Positions 8,032-17,241 of a stretch of DNA of 64,000 bases are shown piece by piece. The stretch is from Nostoc mirabile CHAB5784 (GTDB lineage Bacteria; Cyanobacteriota; Cyanobacteriia; Cyanobacteriales; Nostocaceae), in NCBI RefSeq assembly GCF_020829645.1, contig NZ_JAIVFS010000032.1, positions 1-64,000 on the forward strand. Reading direction: 5' to 3'. Position numbers and translations under genes: made by a program. Position 1 is the stretch's first letter, and every line of letters begins with the position of its first letter. A model generated the notes under the pieces. That model made no database searches. It saw only the letters and a list, made by a program, of their open reading frames with translations, and was not told the DNA's origin.

Positions 8032-9186
8032 TCAAGACTGACTAAATACTTTAACTGCTGCCGCTATACCAGATCCAGGGGTGAAGTCTTCGTAGCCAAG
8101 TTCTCTTAGGGTAACTTCTAAGGATGCTATACAGCTAAGAATATCGCGATCGCTCACAAAGCCCAAGTGACCAATGCGGAAAATCTTATTACTCAAATGG
8201 TCTTGACCACCTGCTAGGGCAATATCAAAGCGTTTTTTCATCAATGACCGAATCTTATCCGGTTCAATTCCTTGTGGTGCTACAGCCGTAATCGCCGGAC
8301 TAGCGGAACTATCTGCTGCAAACAGGGGTAAATTTAACCCTTGAATGGCGGCGCGGGTAGCATTTTTCAGCCGTTCATGTCGAGCAAATATTGATTCCAA
8401 GCCTTCCTCTTTCATGATTCGCAACGTGGTGTGTAACGCTACAATCAAGTTCACAGGCGGAGTAAAGGGAGTTGTATTTTTGGCTGTGGCTTTGCGATAT
8501 TTACCTAAGTCCAAATAATATTTCGGTAGCTTCGCAGTTTTGTAAGCTTCCCAAGCTTTGGGGCTGACAGAGACAAAACCCAATCCCGGCGGAATCATAT
8601 AACCTTTTTGGGAACCGGAGGCGACTATATCCAAGCCCCAAGCATCCACAGGTAGATTGAACGCACCCAAGCTAGTGACAGCATCAACGATAATTAAAGC
8701 TTCACCGTGTTCTTTGACGTGGCGGTTGATGCTTTCTAAATCATTCAAAACACCCGTCGAGGTTTCGCTGTGGGTAATGATTACGGCTTTAATTTGCTTT
8801 TGAGTATCTGCTTGAAGTTTTTCGGCGAATACTGCGGGGTCTAAGGGTTTTCCCCATTCCACCTTAACTTCTTCTACATTCAAACCATAGGCTTGACCTA
8901 TTTCTACCCAGCGTTCGCCAAATTTACCATTAGAACCAACTAAAATGCGATCGCCTGGAGAGAGAAAATTAATTATTCCAGCTTCTACAGCACCCGTACC
9001 ACTGACATTCAGCGTTAGCACATCACTTTGAGTTTGGTGCAGCCACTTGAGGTTTTCCGTCACCTCTGCCAATATGTTGCTAAATTCACTGGTGCGGTGT
9101 CCAATTGGGTGCTTGGCTAATGCCAGTAAGGCAGCTTCTGGCACCGGGGTTGGGCCTGGAATCATTAGCATCAGCTTATCGTTCAT
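8032..9186 (-). CDS. class V PLP aminotransferase (serine/alanine-glyoxylate type)
   Basis: The 384-residue product is a fold-type I PLP enzyme of the alanine-glyoxylate/serine-pyruvate aminotransferase group. In cyanobacteria it was once called the soluble hydrogenase 42-kDa subunit. Seen are MIPGPTPVPEAALLAL, the glycine-rich VSGTGAVEAGI, THSETSTGVLNDL, the cofactor Asp in VDAVTSLGAF, and the Schiff-base Lys in SGSQKGYM. Likely role: transamination of glyoxylate with serine or alanine in photorespiratory 2-phosphoglycolate metabolism. Substrate preference cannot be read from sequence. It is monocistronic with its own terminator. Confidence 0.85.
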   Translation of the reverse strand: MNDKLMLMIPGPTPVPEAALLALAKHPIGHRTSEFSNILAEVTENLKWLHQTQSDVLTLNVSGTGAVEAGIINFLSPGDRILVGSNGKFGERWVEIGQAYGLNVEEVKVEWGKPLDPAVFAEKLQADTQKQIKAVIITHSETSTGVLNDLESINRHVKEHGEALIIVDAVTSLGAFNLPVDAWGLDIVASGSQKGYMIPPGLGFVSVSPKAWEAYKTAKLPKYYLDLGKYRKATAKNTTPFTPPVNLIVALHTTLRIMKEEGLESIFARHERLKNATRAAIQGLNLPLFAADSSASPAITAVAPQGIEPDKIRSLMKKRFDIALAGGQDHLSNKIFRIGHLGFVSDRDILSCIASLEVTLRELGYEDFTPGSGIAAAVKVFSQS

Positions 9187-10245
9187 GTGTGTATCCTAAA
9201 AGTAAAATAAAAGTCAAAATTGTGGGAAGTTGGTTAAGTTCTGGTAGCAAATCCTAGATATTCATCTACAAATTGCACTCAGCTCGTCACCAGCCTTGTT
9301 GTATATTTTCCAAATTCATAGGAAAAGGATCGTGGGAGTTAACAATCGGTCAGCTTGACCTTTGCAATTTATACGAGATTCCAACTCAGATAAAACCTCT
9401 GTTCCAGGCAATCTTACCACACACCTAGACGCCAGGTTAAGGCGTTTGCTCGTAGGAGAGCGGCTATTTTAACCAAAGGTGAAACATCTATCTAGATGAG
9501 GCACAGGTATAATAAATTCTTAAATTTTACCCATAATCCGCCTCTGTTGTTTTTATATAAACACGCTGAATCTTTTGAATATCACGGGAATCGTCAGTGA
9601 AAAAGCTGTGTTTTGCTTCAACGAAGGAAGTAACCGCCTACACTATGCGGAAGGATTGGATGTCGCCGTTTGCTAAGAGATAGAAGATACCTAACCCAAA
9701 CTTTTCAATCGGCTTGGGTCGAGCATTTGTTCTTGGTTTGCCATCTTTTAAAGAATACTTTTATCTATTGAGGATCTGATAATTTATTCCTCTCCAAATC
9801 GCTTCGATGTCAATATTAAAGGCTTATCTGGCTTACTCGATGGCGATTTTCTACTGATGCTTTCCGGTTCATTTGCTGCCAATTTTGAGATAATTATGCT
9901 GCTACTTGCTGCACATTTTGAAACTGTACTCAGTGGTAGGCGATAGCGGGGATAGCTAATAAACTATAAGTTTTTATACTATACTTACAAAATTGCTACA
10001 ATCGTGCTTAGTCTTGTTAGTTACCATTCATAATGAGTCGTTTTTAACTAGTGTTCAGTTCATAAACTGTCACTCACCAGATCCCCGGTATTCTTGCAAA
10101 AGAGATATTCTTAGTTAGTGCAAGGAGTGATACCATTTCACCACATGTTTGTCACAAGTTATCCTCGCAATGCTCCCTGATAAGGGGGCGTTGCAGATTT
10201 CAAATGTTGCATCAAACGAGTGAGTTGGTATAAGCTTTTACGGGG
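9187..10245. other. 1.06-kb spacer with no recognisable gene
   Basis: Both strands are broken by frequent stops. On the minus strand a 36-codon stretch around 9645-9755 (reading KFGLGIFYLLANGDIQSF) has protein-like character but is closed by stops on both sides. I do not recognise it; it may be a decayed gene. The right end (10070-10245) carries the RNA candidate described separately. Confidence 0.5.
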
Positions 10246-10279
10246 AAACGCTTGAGTGAGCAAAACTCTCAAGCGTTTT
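10070..10279 (+). ncRNA. possible structured RNA ending at an intrinsic terminator
   Basis: No protein gene lies upstream on this strand, yet a hairpin with a T run is present at 10246-10280. Before it, 10167-10178 pairs with 10183-10194 around a GATA loop over 12 bp, using two or three G-U pairs that would form only in RNA. The 5' limit is a guess. I do not recognise a named cyanobacterial RNA family. Treat as a candidate only. Confidence 0.3.
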
Positions 10280-10280
10280 T
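10246..10280 (+). terminator. intrinsic terminator without an upstream gene
   Basis: AAACGCTTGAG (10246-10256) pairs perfectly with CTCAAGCGTTT (10268-10278), followed by further T residues. It is strong and oriented for plus-strand transcription, but no plus-strand gene occurs for more than 2 kb upstream. Confidence 0.7.
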
Positions 10281-10290
10281 TCGTGTATAA

Positions 10291-10452
10291 TAGGACTTAC
10301 GCAAAAACCTCTCAAACTCTTATTCCTCCGTGTCGCGCCAGTTGCTACCCTGCGGGAACGCTAAGAGCGAACAAGTCGGGGAACCCGCCCAACGCACTGG
10401 CTTCTCTGCGTCCTCTGTGGTTCGATTTTCCGTTCCTTGTGCGTAAGTCCTG
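10291..10452. mobile_element. MITE with TAGGACTTACGCA ends, copy 1
   Basis: About 162 bp bounded by TAGGACTTACGC and GCGTAAGTCCTG (the last base differs from the expected A). It is flanked by the direct repeat TATAA at 10286-10290 and 10453-10457. The interior shares CGTGTCGCGCCAG and related blocks, in opposite orientation, with copies at 39435-39621 and 51938-52125. No transposase is encoded, so it must be moved in trans. Confidence 0.8.
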
Positions 10453-10457
10453 TATAA

Positions 10458-10899
10458 ATAAAACAGTTCAACTTTTTGGAAGATAATACAGATGTTTTTA
10501 AATACACATATACCAGAAAAGTAAACTACGTTATAAAAATTGTTTCAACACATACTTGATGACCAAATAATTACTAATTCGTAATGACGCTCGTTCCTCG
10601 CTACCGCTACGCTAACGTAATTCGTAATTAAAGGTACAGAGCAACTAACTAAAGTTTATGGAGACAAATAAATTTATTCCTTATTTCAGAGCAAGCGACT
10701 TCAGTCGTGGGGTAATAATTACGAATTACGAATTATAAATTACGAATTATTTTGACTTTAGCATTTGTGCATTCCATCAAAACTTTTTAACCAATTCTGT
10801 GGCTTTAAATCCCCCGGTTCTAACAAGCCGCAAGTATGTTAGCCGGGGTCTAAATCCCCGTTCCAAAACTTAATTACGAATTACGAATTACGAATGATT
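10458..10899. other. spacer with AATTACGAATT repeats
   Basis: Multiple copies of TTCGTAATTACGAATT-like sequence occur (around 10571-10633, 10715-10750 and 10870-10895). An inverted repeat of the CCCCGGTTCTAACAAG / GCCGGGGTCTAAATCCCC type lies at about 10812-10861. Nothing coding. Confidence 0.6.
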
Positions 10900-11245
10900 T
10901 TAAGTGACTGAACGTACCACACGAATTAGTTTTCCTTGCAACGGTTGTTCTGCTGTCACAGCTTCATCTATCCGTGCTGCAAACTGTTCCCAATTACGAT
11001 TGTTCGTGCAAACAATAATACCGAAGTGGTTAGAATCACGACGATGCAAACGGATAAAATCAACTCTGTTGATAGTTATATAATATTGAGCGTTCTTGAC
11101 TTATGGCAAATGCTAGTACTTCCTCATCAGGTATACCTTGGTCTGCATTTCCTGCTTCTTGAACTGTCAAAACATTATGCCCCAAAGCGCGTAATAATTC
11201 CACAACTGGAAACGGAAACTGCTCATCTGCGTAAAACCGTACCAT
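10900..11245 (-). pseudogene. DUF5615 PIN-like toxin, frameshifted
   Basis: The frame starts MVRFYADEQFPFPVVELLR, the typical N-terminus of DUF5615 PIN-fold toxins with the acidic residues of YADE. It continues NADQGIPDEEVLAFAISQERSIL and is closed by a stop at 11060. After removing a four-base TATA in the run TTATATAACT (about 11084) the other frame continues as TINRVDFIRLHRRDSNHFG and IIVCTNNRNWEQFAARIDEAV to a TAA at 10900-10902. The gene is therefore a full-length toxin broken by a 4-bp insertion. It begins 3 bp after the DUF433 antitoxin gene. Confidence 0.75.
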
Positions 11246-11248
11246 CGA

Positions 11249-11575
11249 CTAGGCAACCTCATTACGCTCAATTGCCAATTCGATTTCATCGGGATGAGCT
11301 TCTGCATATACCCAAGCATTAACTAAATCTGTAGCTGTAATGGTTGGATAGCTCGTCAAAAGGTCAGCATCACTATATCCAAGACGGCGAGCTTCCACAA
11401 GTACCCAAACGGGAATACGAGTTTTAGCGATGCAAGCCTCTCCACCACAGACTCTAGGAGTTTTTTCAATTCCTTGCCAATTGTTGACGAGACTTTGAGC
11501 AAGTAAATGTATAGCCTGCAATTTTTCACCAGAACTGAGGGCAAGAAGTTGTTGTTCTAACTCTTTGAGTGTCAC
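11249..11575 (-). CDS. DUF433 antitoxin
   Basis: The 108-residue product contains TPRVCGGEACIAKTRIPVWV, EARRLGYSDADLLTSYPTIT and DLVNAWVYAEAHPDEI, diagnostic of the DUF433 (VapB-like) antitoxin domain at about 38-95. The start is GTG. In many cyanobacteria this gene precedes a DUF5615 PIN-like nuclease, as here, to form a type II toxin-antitoxin pair. The antitoxin normally binds and neutralises the toxin and represses the operon. The toxin downstream is frameshifted, so this antitoxin is now without an active local partner. Confidence 0.85.
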   Translation of the reverse strand: MTLKELEQQLLALSSGEKLQAIHLLAQSLVNNWQGIEKTPRVCGGEACIAKTRIPVWVLVEARRLGYSDADLLTSYPTITATDLVNAWVYAEAHPDEIELAIERNEVA

Positions 11576-11753
11576 GGATGTAAATCCTCTGATGTTTTAT
11601 CAGGCTATATTTACAATTTTATCGATTGCTAAGTACAACATTTCATTAATAATTCGTAGCGAATTATCTGCGTGCCTACCCTGCAGGAAGGCGAAGTGCA
11701 TCTGCATTGAAATTTCAACCCTCAATTCGCCACGATTTTAGGCAAAGCTGTAC

Positions 11754-14402
11754 TTAGCTAACTACAAAATTCACCAACTTTCCAAGCACCACAATTACCT
11801 TTTTAATCTCTTTACCTTCGATGTAACGCTGAGCGACTTCTGATTCACGGGCATACTTCTCCTGTGCTGCTGCATCTGATTGCGCTGGTACTTGAATTGC
11901 GCCGCGAGTTTTGCCATTGATTTGAATCACTAAAGGAATTTCATCAGCTACCAAAGCAGCCGGGTCAAATGATGGCCAAGTTTGAGTGTGAACTGAATTA
12001 CTTTCACCCAATAAATGCCACAATTCATCAGCAATGTGTGGTGCAAAGGGTGCTAGCAATACCACCAAAGTCCGAATACCTTCTGCGTAAATTGGTGAAT
12101 TTTTCCCGTCAGCATCAGTTAGGGCGTTACTTAACTTCATCAATTCTGAAATAGCTGTGTTGAATTGATATTCGTCTTCCACGTCTTCTGTCACCGCTTG
12201 AATAGCCGTGTGAATCGCCCGCCGCAATTCCTTTTCTGCCTTAGTTAAATCAGCGAGTTGGGCTTGCTTACGGGATACCCCAGCAGCAATATAATCTGTT
12301 ACCAAAAGCCAAACCCGATTTAAAAAGCGGAATTGTCCTTGCACATCGGCTTCATCCCATTCCAGGTCTTTTTCTGGCGGTGCTTTGAATAAGATGAACA
12401 TCCGCGCTGTATCTACACCATATTTGGCAATTACATCTTCTGGTGCTACACCGTTGCCCTTTGATTTAGACATGGTGGCGTAGAGATGTTGCAATGGTTC
12501 ACCTGTCTGGGGGTCACGAGGGTCAGCAGAATTTACCAGATTAGAAGGAATCCATTTATCTTTGCCGCCCTTGTTGGGATTTAGGTAAGTTAGACCCTGT
12601 ACCATACCTTGAGTTAACAGGCGTTGGAAGGGTTCATCAAAGTTTAACAAACCGCGATCGCGTAGTACCTTAGTAAAGAACCGCGAATACAACAAATGTA
12701 AAATCGCGTGTTCAATCCCACCTACATACTGATCTACTGGCATCCAGTCGTTAATTTTACTGGAATCAAAAACCTGTTGTTCATTTTTAGCATCAGGGAA
12801 GCGCAAGAAATACCACGAGGAATCAATAAAAGTATCCATCGTGTCGGTTTCCCGCTTTGCAGGAGTGCCGCAAGTTGGACAAGGCACATTTACCCAGCTT
12901 TCCAACTGAGTTAAAGGTGAACCACCACGCCCAGTAAATTCCACCTCTTCTGGCAACTGGACTGGTAAATCTTTATCAGGCACTGGCACTATCCCACAGT
13001 TGGGACAGTGAATTACAGGTATTGGTGCGCCCCAGTAACGCTGCCGCGAAATTAACCAATCCCGCAAGCGATATTGCACTCGCACTTTACCAAAACCTTG
13101 TTGTTCGGCGTATTCAATTATCGCTTGTTTAGCATCTGTGGAAGCCATACCAGTAAAAGCCCCAGAATTAATTAAAATTCCTGGTTCAGTGTATGCCTGG
13201 TTATATTCAATTTGGATGAGTTGTGTGACTTCATTAATCTCTGATGTTGGAGTTAAGTCAAAACCTGCAACATCATCTGGGGAAGCGATGACAAAATCAA
13301 TTGGCAAATCGTAATTTTTGGCAAACTTAAAATCCCGGACATCGTGCGCTGGTACACCCATCACTGCCCCAGTACCATACTCATACAGTACATAGTCAGC
13401 AATCCAAATCGGCACTTCTTCCCCTGTAAATGGGTTAATTGCCACCCCACCTGTGGAGATACCCCGCTTAGGTTTGTCTTCAGAGGTACGTTCCAACTCA
13501 CTTTGATTGGAAACCTCTTTAATAAAAGCTTCTACGGCTGCTTGTTGTTCTTTTGTGGTAACACGCTTTGTTAAGGGATGTTCTGGTGCTAACACTAGGT
13601 AACTGACACCATAAACGGTATCTGGACGTGTGGTGTACACGCCGATCTTTTCATCTATCCCAATGATGGGAAATTCCAAGTAAGCGCCTGTGGATTTGCC
13701 AATCCAGTTTGCCTGCATCAATTTAACGCGTTCCGGCCAACCTGTTAACTTATCCAAGTCATTGAGTAATTCTTCGGCGTAATCGGTAATCTTGAAAAAC
13801 CACTGCCGCAACAATTTGCGCTCAACTATTGCGCCACTGCGCCAGGAACGTCCTTCGTTATCAACTTGCTCGTTTGCTAATACAGTTTGGTCAATGGGGT
13901 CCCAGTTTACTGCTGCTTCTTTTTGGTAAGCTAACCCCGCTTGCAAAAACTGCAAGAAAATCCATTGTGTCCACTTGTAATAATCTGGTGAACAGGTAGC
14001 AAGTTCACATTCCCAATCAATGGATAAACCAAGACGCTGCAACTGTTGCCGCATCTGGGCCATATTCTGATAAGTCCACTTTGCTGGCGGTACACCACGG
14101 TCAATGGCGGCGTTTTCTGCTGGCAAGCCAAAGGCATCCCAACCCATTGGATGTATTACTCGATACCCTTGCATTCGTTTAAGGCGGGCAATCACATCGG
14201 TAATCGTATAATTACGGACGTGACCCATGTGTAGGCTGCCCGATGGATAAGGGAACATGGAAAGAGCGTAGAATTTTGGCTTGTTGTTAGCTGTAGGTGT
14301 TTTATCTAAGCCAAGTTCTACCCATGTTTTTTGCCATTTTTCCTCAATCGCTGTTGGGTTATATCGAGAATCAACAGAATCACGTATTTCCAATGGTTTC
14401 AT
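11754..14402 (-). CDS. leuS: leucyl-tRNA synthetase
   Basis: The 882-residue class Ia synthetase charges tRNA-Leu in the cytosol. The HIGH-type signature HMGH is at residues 58-61 within YPSGSLHMGHVRNYTITD. The KMSKS loop MSKSKGNG lies near residue 643. The editing domain (about 225-415) contains TTRPDTVYGVSYLVLAPEH and YGTGAVMGVPAHDVRD. Two CxxC pairs (CPNCG, CPTCG) around residues 460-515 form the zinc-binding insert. The C-terminal domain ends VIVVLGKLVNFVV. Length is normal for a bacterial LeuRS. It is transcribed alone, with repeats on either side. Confidence 0.97.
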   Translation of the reverse strand: MKPLEIRDSVDSRYNPTAIEEKWQKTWVELGLDKTPTANNKPKFYALSMFPYPSGSLHMGHVRNYTITDVIARLKRMQGYRVIHPMGWDAFGLPAENAAIDRGVPPAKWTYQNMAQMRQQLQRLGLSIDWECELATCSPDYYKWTQWIFLQFLQAGLAYQKEAAVNWDPIDQTVLANEQVDNEGRSWRSGAIVERKLLRQWFFKITDYAEELLNDLDKLTGWPERVKLMQANWIGKSTGAYLEFPIIGIDEKIGVYTTRPDTVYGVSYLVLAPEHPLTKRVTTKEQQAAVEAFIKEVSNQSELERTSEDKPKRGISTGGVAINPFTGEEVPIWIADYVLYEYGTGAVMGVPAHDVRDFKFAKNYDLPIDFVIASPDDVAGFDLTPTSEINEVTQLIQIEYNQAYTEPGILINSGAFTGMASTDAKQAIIEYAEQQGFGKVRVQYRLRDWLISRQRYWGAPIPVIHCPNCGIVPVPDKDLPVQLPEEVEFTGRGGSPLTQLESWVNVPCPTCGTPAKRETDTMDTFIDSSWYFLRFPDAKNEQQVFDSSKINDWMPVDQYVGGIEHAILHLLYSRFFTKVLRDRGLLNFDEPFQRLLTQGMVQGLTYLNPNKGGKDKWIPSNLVNSADPRDPQTGEPLQHLYATMSKSKGNGVAPEDVIAKYGVDTARMFILFKAPPEKDLEWDEADVQGQFRFLNRVWLLVTDYIAAGVSRKQAQLADLTKAEKELRRAIHTAIQAVTEDVEDEYQFNTAISELMKLSNALTDADGKNSPIYAEGIRTLVVLLAPFAPHIADELWHLLGESNSVHTQTWPSFDPAALVADEIPLVIQINGKTRGAIQVPAQSDAAAQEKYARESEVAQRYIEGKEIKKVIVVLGKLVNFVVS

Positions 14403-14666
14403 GCCTGTTACACTTTACTTCTACTAATTTTCTAGTATTTGATCCTTACTAGTACATTTGAGCCACTATCTTGAGGGAATTATCTGTCTAGTAATTTTCT
14501 AATTTAATTTACAAAATCAATTTACTATTTCTTTCTACCGTTATATAAAACTTAACCAAAGCTACCTAAACCACACTCTTACGAGAAGATTATAAAGACC
14601 TTTGGTGTTTACTTCCTACTTCATCCTGGAGATGTCGGCATCAACCAGTCCATAGGCTAACATCAC

Positions 14667-15464
14667 CTAACTGGTGACTTTTGACAAATTCACTGCGGCG
14701 TTTAAGTCACGATCCATAACAAAACCGCAATGCTCACAGCTAAATACTCTTTCACTTAAAGAAAGTGTTTCTTTTTTAGTTCCACAATTTGAGCAAGTTT
14801 TAGAGCTAGGAAACCATCTATCAGCGACCACGAGCTTTGAACCGTAAAGTTCGCACTTATAAGTCAACTGACGGCGAAATTGAAAAAACGACATATCAGC
14901 GATCGCCTTGGACAGTTTGTGGTTAGCCATCATGCCCGACACATTGAGATTCTCGATTACTACTGTGCCGTGGTTCTTGGCAAGCAGGGTGGTGAGTTTA
15001 TGCAATGAGTATGAGCGGATATTTCTTATTTTGGCGTGTAGTTTAGCTATCTGTATCTGTGCCTTTTTCCAGTTGGCTGAACCTATTATCTTATGACGAT
15101 GCAGCCATTGCATCCTAGAAAGTTTCGCTTCATACTTTTTGTAGGATTTTGCGCCGATGAATATCTCCCCAGTTGAAAGGGTTGCTAGTACCTTGATTCC
15201 AAGATCCACCCCGACAATGCTTGTCTTTAGAGATTGCTGTTGCTCAACATCAAATCTAAAACTAATAAACCATCTGTCCGCAATTCGAGATATTGATACT
15301 GACTTGGGATTTAGTTGTGGCAATCGCTCATAAGTTTTCAAAATCCCAATCTTGGGGACTTGAATTTTATTGGTTCCAATCACCTTGATCGCGCCCTCAA
15401 GAGTAAAGCGGTCGCGTAGTCCTCTTTTCTTAAAGTTTGGTATGCCATTAAGGTGACAATCCAA
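14667..15464 (-). pseudogene. tnpB: IS200/IS605-type TnpB, N-terminally truncated
   Basis: About 265 residues of a TnpB-type RNA-guided nuclease remain. RuvC-like residues are visible: Asp in VGVDLGIKVLATLS, Glu in VIENLNVSGM and Asp in MDRDLNAAVNL. A zinc ribbon CSNCG...CEHCG lies between the last two. Normal TnpB proteins are about 370-420 residues. Here the N-terminal domain is missing and coding similarity begins abruptly at GIPNFKKRG. The only start is a TTG in foreign sequence. No TnpA or intact element end is seen. Upstream the sequence runs into a SAP-domain gene fragment, so this is a decayed insertion. Confidence 0.8.
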
Positions 15465-15568
15465 CTAGTTTTGTAGCCTCCATTCCCGGTAGGCTTTAAT
15501 CCGTAACGCCTACATAAGTCTCTCAACTCACTGGTGGTTTTGATTTCGAGTTCTGACCGTGTGAACAT
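15440..15568 (-). pseudogene. SAP-like domain protein, N-terminal fragment
   Basis: The frame starts MFTRSELEIKTTSELRDLC and continues RRYGLKPTGNGGYKTSWIVTLMA before entering the TnpB remnant in another frame. The helix-turn-helix SAP-type pattern (E-x-K-x-ELR-x-LC-x-x-YGLKPTG) is common in Nostoc proteins of unknown function. The gene appears cut by the TnpB-bearing element, with no 3' part visible beyond 14667. Confidence 0.55.
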
Positions 15569-15696
15569 AAAATAGAGTTACCCATTTGTAAAAGTGGTAT
15601 CGGTGGTGAACCATTTCCAAGGATGACAGCACCACCGATTTAAAATCATATTTACTCGCTTCCACGTAGATCAAGCTATATTTACATCTCTCAACA

Positions 15697-15894
15697 ATGG
15701 CTAATCCTAAAGGAAACCCAGAAAATTTAAAAAAATTTACTACTGACAGAGAGGAGCCACTGACCGAGAAAATGAATATACGCATGACTAAGACAATGAA
15801 AGAGGAAGTGCAGCAACAAGATAACCCTCCTGAATTTTGTAGAGAAGCTATTCAAGAGAAGTTAGACAGGAATAAGGGCAAGAGTAGTACTTAA
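15697..15894 (+). CDS. small hypothetical protein, possible ribbon-helix-helix type
   Basis: A 65-residue basic protein. It starts MANPKGNPENLKKFTTDREE, with a central segment KMNIRMTKTMKEEVQQQDN and an end rich in charged residues. Short Nostoc proteins beginning MANPKGNPxNL with (L/I)xIR(V/M)T are common. The strand-then-helix pattern suggests a ribbon-helix-helix DNA-binding fold. It is followed by a good terminator at 15924-15954. Exact function unknown. Confidence 0.65.
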   Translation: MANPKGNPENLKKFTTDREEPLTEKMNIRMTKTMKEEVQQQDNPPEFCREAIQEKLDRNKGKSST

Positions 15895-15923
15895 TTGCTT
15901 AACTATTAATCTGAGTAAATAAA

Positions 15924-15954
15924 AATACCTCTAGAATTAATATCTAGAGGTATT
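15924..15954 (+). terminator. stem-loop after the small gene
   Basis: AATACCTCTAGA (15924-15935) pairs perfectly with TCTAGAGGTATT (15943-15954) around a 7-base loop. A T-rich tail is weak, so it may act as a terminator in either direction. Confidence 0.6.
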
Positions 15955-16003
15955 CACTATGATAAGTTTTTATTGCTGTCGATTCAGATGGTAAAAATAG
16001 GCG

Positions 16004-16459
16004 ATGGCTGAATCAAATATAAAATTTTCTGATTTGGTGCGGGTTTTTGTTTACGGCACACTCAAACCCGGTGAAGCTAACTATAAAAGATACTGTGCTG
16101 GCAAAGTAGTTGATTTCAAAAGAGCCTTTGTACAAGGCAAATTGTTTGCTTTGCCAATGGGCTACCCAGCGATGACGCTAGGGGATAGCCAAGTTCACGG
16201 ATATTTACTCTCTTTTTCCAACCCAAGGATTTTAAATGAGCTAGATGTGCTGGAAAATTACCAGCCCAATAGACAACCACCAGAAAACCTCTATAATCGG
16301 CAAATTATCGAGGTTTATGAGCCACAGTCGCTCTCTTATAGTTGGGCTTGGGTTTATTTGATGACTCTAGACCGAGTTGAGCAATTAGGAGGCTTCCTCC
16401 AACCTGACGGCTGGTGGAGTGGCTGTGGTTTAACCGCAAAGTACAGTTACGATCTGTGA
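16004..16459 (+). CDS. gamma-glutamylcyclotransferase-like (AIG2/GGCT) protein
   Basis: The 151-residue product has the family's opening strand VRVFVYGTLKPGEANY (residues 12-27), which forms the binding loop (YGTL). It also has MGYPAMTLGDSQVHGYLLSF and the acidic LNELDVLENYQP, in which a Glu is the expected catalytic acid. Such proteins cleave gamma-glutamyl peptides to 5-oxoproline, but many members have unknown substrates. The ATG at 16004 is preceded by a weak ribosome site. The gene converges with the anti-sigma gene, leaving only 13 bp between the stops. Confidence 0.82.
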   Translation: MAESNIKFSDLVRVFVYGTLKPGEANYKRYCAGKVVDFKRAFVQGKLFALPMGYPAMTLGDSQVHGYLLSFSNPRILNELDVLENYQPNRQPPENLYNRQIIEVYEPQSLSYSWAWVYLMTLDRVEQLGGFLQPDGWWSGCGLTAKYSYDL

Positions 16460-16472
16460 ATTGTTAATGCAA

Positions 16473-17087
16473 TTAGTTTATGTCCTGTTTGGAGTCGTGG
16501 CGTTGCGGCTGCACCGGATAGATTGGATTTTCTGGAGAAGCTACTGCTGCTTTAGGAATTTCAATTACCGGGTTATTTAGTCCCACCATCAACGGGGAAG
16601 GTGGAATTATAGACGCTGAAGATGTTTGTATCGGTTCTGTTTGTGGTCGTTGTGCCAGTTGGGGCGCTCTCGAACCAATAGGTACTAAACCAGATACTGC
16701 ACCGATTACACAAGCAGCAACGGCTGCACCTCCCGCCATCCAGTTCAAACGGGAACGGCGGCGCAAACGTGTCAAAACTTGCTGAACTGTTGCTTCTGGT
16801 GACTGTTGGGCTGTTGGCACTGGGAGAGTCCGCAAGCCTTGGCGCAGCTTTATAAGTCGGGCATACAAGAATTGAACTGAGGCATCATTTGCCAGCCATT
16901 CTTCTACTTGCCTGCGTTCGGGGGCTGTGACTTCACCATCGAGATAAGCACTCAATAACTCGAAGCGATCGCGCTTCACCATATCCATAAGACCCGTTGA
17001 TTCATTGGTATGATTGGCCATTCCGTCTGACAAATCTTGAGGAAGTTGCAAAGGAGAACGGTCGTAAAACTGAGAATCAGTAGTCAT
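16473..17087 (-). CDS. putative membrane anti-sigma factor for SigG
   Basis: The 204-residue protein has an N-terminal anti-sigma segment (about 36-95) with FELLSAYLDGEVTAPERRQV and EEWLANDASVQFLYARL. A transmembrane helix follows (about 117-136, WMAGGAAVAACVIGAVSGLV), then a Pro/Gln-rich extracytoplasmic tail. The zinc-coordinating HxxxCxxC of classical ZAS anti-sigmas is absent. It lies 154 bp downstream of sigG on the same strand, the usual place of the anti-sigma partner. Expected role: sequester SigG at the membrane until an envelope or redox signal arrives. Assignment is from architecture and position. Confidence 0.75.
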   Translation of the reverse strand: MTTDSQFYDRSPLQLPQDLSDGMANHTNESTGLMDMVKRDRFELLSAYLDGEVTAPERRQVEEWLANDASVQFLYARLIKLRQGLRTLPVPTAQQSPEATVQQVLTRLRRRSRLNWMAGGAAVAACVIGAVSGLVPIGSRAPQLAQRPQTEPIQTSSASIIPPSPLMVGLNNPVIEIPKAAVASPENPIYPVQPQRHDSKQDIN

Positions 17088-17241
17088 CTTAACATTATTA
17101 CCAATTCATACACGGCTAAACTGGGCGGTAAATTCGGATAAATTAACCAATTTTCCTCCTCAGGGCAGAAGCGATCTACGTTGTGGGAATTCTTAATCTA
17201 TGCTTAAATTCTGCCATTGGGCAGAGGCAAGATACTGTAAA

